From assembly GCA_029881635.1 (NCBI GenBank), contig JAOUMG010000033.1, forward strand, positions 1 through 9,979: a stretch of DNA of 9,979 nucleotides, written 5' to 3'. This DNA comes from Paracoccaceae bacterium. GTDB taxonomy: Bacteria; Pseudomonadota; Alphaproteobacteria; Rhodobacterales; Rhodobacteraceae. Positions 6,360 to 9,979 of the stretch are shown here, piece after piece. The notes beneath the pieces are model-generated. The model was not told the DNA's origin. It was given only the letters and a program-made list of their open reading frames with translations, and searched no databases. A program made the position numbers and the translations under genes. How positions within the stretch are numbered: the first letter of the stretch is position 1; the number at the start of each line of letters is the position of its first letter.

Positions 6360-7157
6360 TTATCCGATGCGTCCGGTGATATAGCTTTCCGTGCGTGGGT
6401 CCTGCGGGTTGGTGAATATCTGCCCCGTCTCGCCGAACTCCACCAGATCACCCAGATGGAAAAAGGCGGTGCGCTGGCTGACACGGGCGGCCTGCTGCAT
6501 CGAATGCGTGACAATCACCACGGAAAAATTGGTGCGCAACTCATCTATCAGTTCCTCGACCTGTGCGGTTGCAATAGGGTCAAGCGCCGAACAGGGTTCG
6601 TCCATCAGCAAAACCTCAGGCGCTGTGGCAACCGCGCGCGCAATGCACAACCGCTGCTGCTGACCTCCTGAAAGGCCTGTTCCAGGCGCGGAAAGACGAT
6701 CTTTCACCTCACCCCAGAGCGCGGCGCGGCGCAGCGCCTTTTCGACCACTTCGTCCAGCTCTGCCCGATTGCGGGTCAGCCCGTGGATACGCGGGCCATA
6801 GGCCACATTGTCATAGATGGATTTGGGGAATGGATTGGGCTTTTGGAAGACCATGCCGACTTTGGCGCGCAGCTGAACCGGATCGACACGCTTGTCGTAA
6901 ATATCCTCACCATCCAGCTGAATGCTGCCCTCGACGCGGCAAATGTCGATAGTATCGTTCATTCTGTTCAGGCAGCGCAGAAAAGTGGATTTCCCACAGC
7001 CGGACGGGCCAATAAAGGCAGTCACCGTTCGGTCGGCAATATCCACGCTCACATCCTTGATGGCGTGGTTGTCACCGTAATAGACATCCACATTCTGTGC
7101 GGACATCTTGACATCGGTCGTCTCGGCCACTTCTGACGGTCGGCTCATGTCGTTCAT
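6360..7157 (-). CDS. pstB: Phosphate ABC transporter ATP-binding protein PstB
   Basis: Cytoplasmic ATPase subunit that drives phosphate import through the PstC-PstA channel. From the start chosen here it is 265 residues, the family norm. The Walker A loop GPSGCGKST is at 50-58, the Q-loop glutamine at 105 ([21 protein letters not shown] follows, a PstB hallmark), the ABC signature LSGGQQQR at 162-169, Walker B VLLMDEP at 182-188 with catalytic Glu187, and the switch His218 in [13 protein letters not shown] prefer the ATG at 7157, which has a GGAG site nine bases upstream. An in-frame ATG at 7175 would add six residues and sits two bases from the pstA stop, but has no good ribosome binding site. 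Either start is possible, and all catalytic motifs are intact. Confidence 0.95.
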   Translation of the reverse strand: MNDMSRPSEVAETTDVKMSAQNVDVYYGDNHAIKDVSVDIADRTVTAFIGPSGCGKSTFLRCLNRMNDTIDICRVEGSIQLDGEDIYDKRVDPVQLRAKVGMVFQKPNPFPKSIYDNVAYGPRIHGLTRNRAELDEVVEKALRRAALWGEVKDRLSAPGTGLSGGQQQRLCIARAVATAPEVLLMDEPCSALDPIATAQVEELIDELRTNFSVVIVTHSMQQAARVSQRTAFFHLGDLVEFGETGQIFTNPQDPRTESYITGRIG

Positions 7158-7177
7158 TGTTGCATTCTCCGCCATAA

Positions 7178-8515
7178 TTACCAGCGCCGTTCAAAGCGGC
7201 GGCGCAACAGGATCGCCAGACCATTCATAACGACCAGAAAGACCAAAAGCACGATGATCGCACCCGAAGCCCGTTCAACAAAGGCCGGGTCAGCGCGTTG
7301 GGTCCAGTTGTAAATCTGTACCGGCAGGGCCGTGGCCGGGTCAAAGAACCCATCCAGCGGCAGATCCGGATAGTCGCGCACGAAGGCGACCATGCCAATC
7401 AAGAGCAGCGGTGCGGTTTCACCCAATGCCTGCGCCAGCCCGATGATCATCCCGGTCAATATTCCGGGGGCGGCCAGCGGCAGAACATGGTGGAAAACCG
7501 ACTGCATCTTGGACGCGCCTACCCCAAGTGCTGCATCCCTGATCGAGGGCGGAACCGCCTTCAATGCGGCGCGCGCCGGAATGATGATGCGCGGCAGCGT
7601 CATCAGGGTCAGCACAAGCCCGCCCACAATCGGCGCGGATTGCGGCAGTCCCGCAAAATTGATGAATGCGGCCAGACCCAGAATACCGAACACGATCGAC
7701 GGCACCGCCGCAAGGTTCGAAATATTCACCTCAATCAGATCCGACATGCGGTTCCTTGGCGCGAATTCCTCAAGGTAAACCGCTGTTGCAACGCCAATCG
7801 GCAACGATAGCACCAGCACGATGATCATCATGTAAAGCGATCCGAGCACTGCCACACCAAGCCCTGCCGCCTCGGGCCGCTGATCGGAGGCATCGGGTGC
7901 CGTAACAAACGCCATGTTGAACTTGGTGCGCAGCATTCCCGACTCTTTCAGCGCATCCGCCAGTTTCAACTGGGCGGGTGACACATTGCTGTCGAGCAGC
8001 GCGCTTTCAGCGGAAACACGGCCCTTGTAATACCCGTCGATCCGTCCGTTTACCAAAACCTCGATCTCGACTGTCCTTCCAATCAGATCAGGATTTGCCA
8101 GAACCCGGTCACGCAGCTGGGCAGCGGCTTCGCCCGACAGAAACTTGGCCACCTCTTTGCCGGACAGATCTTCGATCTTGATACCGGCATCCGCAATCGC
8201 AGCGTCTACGGCCTTGGTCAGAATTTTTCCGTACCCGATGGTGGTGACTTTTTTCATCACTTCGGGATCACGTATGCCGGATTTATCGAGCGTCGCCTCC
8301 GGCAGTTCGACCTGTATAGTCAAGGCGGTCTGACGGAAGGCAGACATCCCGTTACCTAGGATCGAGACCAGCAAAGCTGCCAGAGCCAGCAAAGCCACCA
8401 ACACCGCCACAAACCCATAGGCGCGAAAACGTGCCTCGGCGGCGTTGCGCGATTTGGTGCGCGCGTCGGGTTGCAAAAGCGATGTGCGTTTCATCGGGAT
8501 GGCTGCATCAGTCAT
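7178..8515 (-). CDS. pstA: Phosphate ABC transporter permease PstA, extended form
   Basis: Inner-membrane channel subunit of the Pst importer, pairing with PstC. The core permease domain occupies about 218-440, with the PstA-type run [16 protein letters not shown], the [18 protein letters not shown] segment, and a cytoplasmic EAA-like loop ([27 protein letters not shown] is about 326-351) that docks on PstB. Membrane helices are visible at about 33-54, 221-248, 265-287, 296-315, 350-378 and 416-437. At 445 residues it is about 150 longer than E. coli PstA: an insertion between the first helix and the core (about 55-215) is hydrophilic and probably periplasmic, the arrangement annotated as DUF3333 in alphaproteobacterial homologues. 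Its ATG overlaps the pstC stop by four bases, and a GGAG site lies eight bases upstream, so translation is coupled. The C-terminal RRRFERRW is intact. Confidence 0.94.
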   Translation of the reverse strand: MTDAAIPMKRTSLLQPDARTKSRNAAEARFRAYGFVAVLVALLALAALLVSILGNGMSAFRQTALTIQVELPEATLDKSGIRDPEVMKKVTTIGYGKILTKAVDAAIADAGIKIEDLSGKEVAKFLSGEAAAQLRDRVLANPDLIGRTVEIEVLVNGRIDGYYKGRVSAESALLDSNVSPAQLKLADALKESGMLRTKFNMAFVTAPDASDQRPEAAGLGVAVLGSLYMMIIVLVLSLPIGVATAVYLEEFAPRNRMSDLIEVNISNLAAVPSIVFGILGLAAFINFAGLPQSAPIVGGLVLTLMTLPRIIIPARAALKAVPPSIRDAALGVGASKMQSVFHHVLPLAAPGILTGMIIGLAQALGETAPLLLIGMVAFVRDYPDLPLDGFFDPATALPVQIYNWTQRADPAFVERASGAIIVLLVFLVVMNGLAILLRRRFERRW

Positions 8516-9954
8516 TCATACTGCTCCCGGTATTTGCGCACGATATAAAGCGCCAACACGTTCAACGCCAATGTGATGGCGAAAAGCGTCAGGCCAAGCG
8601 CAAAGGCAACCAGCGTTTCGGGGGCGGCGAAATCGGTATCACCTGTCAATTGGCTGACGATCTTGACGGTGATGGTTGTCATCGCCTCAAACGGGTTCAG
8701 CGACAGTTTCGCAGCCGCCCCCGCCCCCATCACGACGATCATCGTTTCACCTATGGCGCGGGATGCGGCCAAAAGAACGGCACCCACGATCCCCGGCAGG
8801 GCCGCTGGCAAAACAACCTGACGGATCGTCTCGGAATGCGTGGCGCCCAGGCCCAGCGATCCGTCGCGCAAGGACTGTGGCACGGCATTTATGATGTCAT
8901 CGGAAAGGGATGAAACGAAGGGTATGATCATCACCCCCATGACCAAACCAGCCGTCAGTACCGATGACGCGCTTGATCCAAATCCCAAAGGCTGGGCGAA
9001 ATAATCCCGCAGCATCGGGCCGACCGTGATCAGGGCAAAAAGGCCGTAAACGATGGTCGGAATACCCGCCAGCATCTCAATCGCCGGTTTGGCGAAACTG
9101 CGCAACTTGGGCCCCGCATATTCCGACATATAGATTGCCGCGAAAAGCCCGATGGGCACGGCGACAGCCAGTGCGATAAAGGAAATATAAAGCGTTCCCC
9201 AAAGCAGCGGCAGAATACCAAGATCGGAATTTCCGCGAAAATTCGGTTGCCAGTTTTTGCCAAAGAAGAATTCGGTCCAGGCATATTGTCTGAAGAACTG
9301 CCCGGTCTCGAACAGCATCGAAAGGACAATGCCAGCTGTGGTTGCGATGGCGATGACCGAACAGGCGATCAGACCGGCCCGAATGGCCGCCTCGATGGAA
9401 TTACGGGCACGAAAATCACGGGTGATGCGCCTGTAGGAAAACCAGAACCCCACCAGCGCGAGCGCCAGAACTACAGCCGACATAAGGCCGCCGCCGCGCT
9501 CTGCCATGAGACCCCAGGCGGTCGCCGCCCCAAGGATTTCTGGCGTGACCGGTGCGCCGAGAACCACCCCAAGATCAGACAGCTTGCCCTGCACTTCCTG
9601 CGCGGTCTCACTGCCAGACAGAATACCAACCGATCGTCCGGTTTCGATGGCTGCAGCCAATCGGCGCACATCGGTCATGACCAGTGTCTGGGCATTGGCA
9701 TCGCCGGGCGTGGCCTCTGGCAACAACCCGGACACAGCATTTGCGATGACCGAAGGCTGCACAATCAGCCAGACACACATCACCAAAATCGCGGGCAAGG
9801 CGGTGAATAGCGCGACACTCCAGCCATAGTAACTCGGCAATGAATGCAGGTTCCGCGTATCCCCGCCTGCCGAGGAAATTGCCCGGTTGCGGCCCAGGAC
9901 AAATCCGATGACCGGCAAGATGGCGAGAGCAAGGATTGTCCAGGACAGCGGCAT
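8512..9954 (-). CDS. pstC: Phosphate ABC transporter permease PstC, extended form
   Basis: Inner-membrane channel subunit of the Pst importer and the first gene of the operon inside the window. The permease core spans about 250-475, with the PstC phrases ILPLLWGTLYISFIALAVAVP, MSEYA, GIPTIVYGLFAL and the EAA-like loop around RDGSLGLGATHSETIRQVVLPAALPGI (363-389) that contacts PstB; SRAIGETMIVVMGAG follows. The 480 residues exceed the roughly 320 of E. coli PstC because of an N-terminal section with extra helices (about 1-20, 45-66, 157-175, 192-213) and a soluble loop near 70-155, a form seen in alphaproteobacteria. The ATG at 9954 has only a weak GGAA site five bases upstream, but the following hydrophobic N-terminus fits. 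pstS would be expected beyond the right edge and cannot be seen. Confidence 0.94.
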   Translation of the reverse strand: MPLSWTILALAILPVIGFVLGRNRAISSAGGDTRNLHSLPSYYGWSVALFTALPAILVMCVWLIVQPSVIANAVSGLLPEATPGDANAQTLVMTDVRRLAAAIETGRSVGILSGSETAQEVQGKLSDLGVVLGAPVTPEILGAATAWGLMAERGGGLMSAVVLALALVGFWFSYRRITRDFRARNSIEAAIRAGLIACSVIAIATTAGIVLSMLFETGQFFRQYAWTEFFFGKNWQPNFRGNSDLGILPLLWGTLYISFIALAVAVPIGLFAAIYMSEYAGPKLRSFAKPAIEMLAGIPTIVYGLFALITVGPMLRDYFAQPLGFGSSASSVLTAGLVMGVMIIPFVSSLSDDIINAVPQSLRDGSLGLGATHSETIRQVVLPAALPGIVGAVLLAASRAIGETMIVVMGAGAAAKLSLNPFEAMTTITVKIVSQLTGDTDFAAPETLVAFALGLTLFAITLALNVLALYIVRKYREQYE

Positions 9955-9979
9955 TTCAGTTCCGGTTCGGTCAGTGTCG

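Noticed and set aside
6349..7177. Internal Pho boxes or promoters in the pst-pho gaps.
   Set aside because: The gaps are 2 to about 20 bases, filled by ribosome binding sites, and the expected Pho promoter lies beyond the right edge.

Overview
The window looks like a chromosomal segment of an alphaproteobacterium, most likely a marine member of the Rhodobacteraceae (roseobacter type). The reasons are the moderately high GC with G/C-rich third codon positions, the family-typical forms of PstC and PstA with long N-terminal insertions, the pstCAB-phoU-phoB gene order, and a 3-hydroxybutyrate dehydrogenase of polyhydroxybutyrate metabolism. This placement comes from protein character and gene order, not from a database search. 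No mobile element, CRISPR array, tRNA, rRNA or phage gene was found.

Left part (1-1436): the 3' end of an unrecognised small ORF on + converges with bdhA (3-hydroxybutyrate dehydrogenase) on -. Upstream of bdhA lies a 273-base non-coding stretch. It holds a strong factor-independent terminator read on the minus strand, two further hairpins and a 10-codon minus-strand ORF with a good ribosome binding site. Together these look like a small RNA gene or an attenuated leader in front of bdhA.

Middle part (1437-4921, all +): a YejA-like periplasmic oligopeptide-binding protein with no permease or ATPase genes beside it, a 38-residue entericidin-type lipoprotein starting one base after it, then arsC (thiol-dependent arsenate reductase) and acr3 (arsenite efflux permease) as a tight pair. 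Spacing is short enough that all four could share a transcript. No arsR is present.

Right part (4949-9954, all -): the high-affinity phosphate uptake and signalling operon, read pstC, pstA, pstB, phoU, phoB. Coupling is close: a 4-base overlap between pstC and pstA and gaps of 2 to about 20 bases elsewhere. The window ends 25 bases upstream of pstC, so pstS, phoR and the main Pho promoter, if present, lie outside it. acr3 and phoB converge with only 27 bases between them.

Functionally, PstCAB imports phosphate, PhoU and PhoB link transporter state to gene expression, and the adjacent arsC-acr3 pair reduces and exports arsenate, a phosphate analogue that enters by phosphate transporters. That pairing is biologically sensible, though a functional link is inferred. 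Most of the window is ordinary; the intergenic RNA upstream of bdhA is the part most worth a second look.
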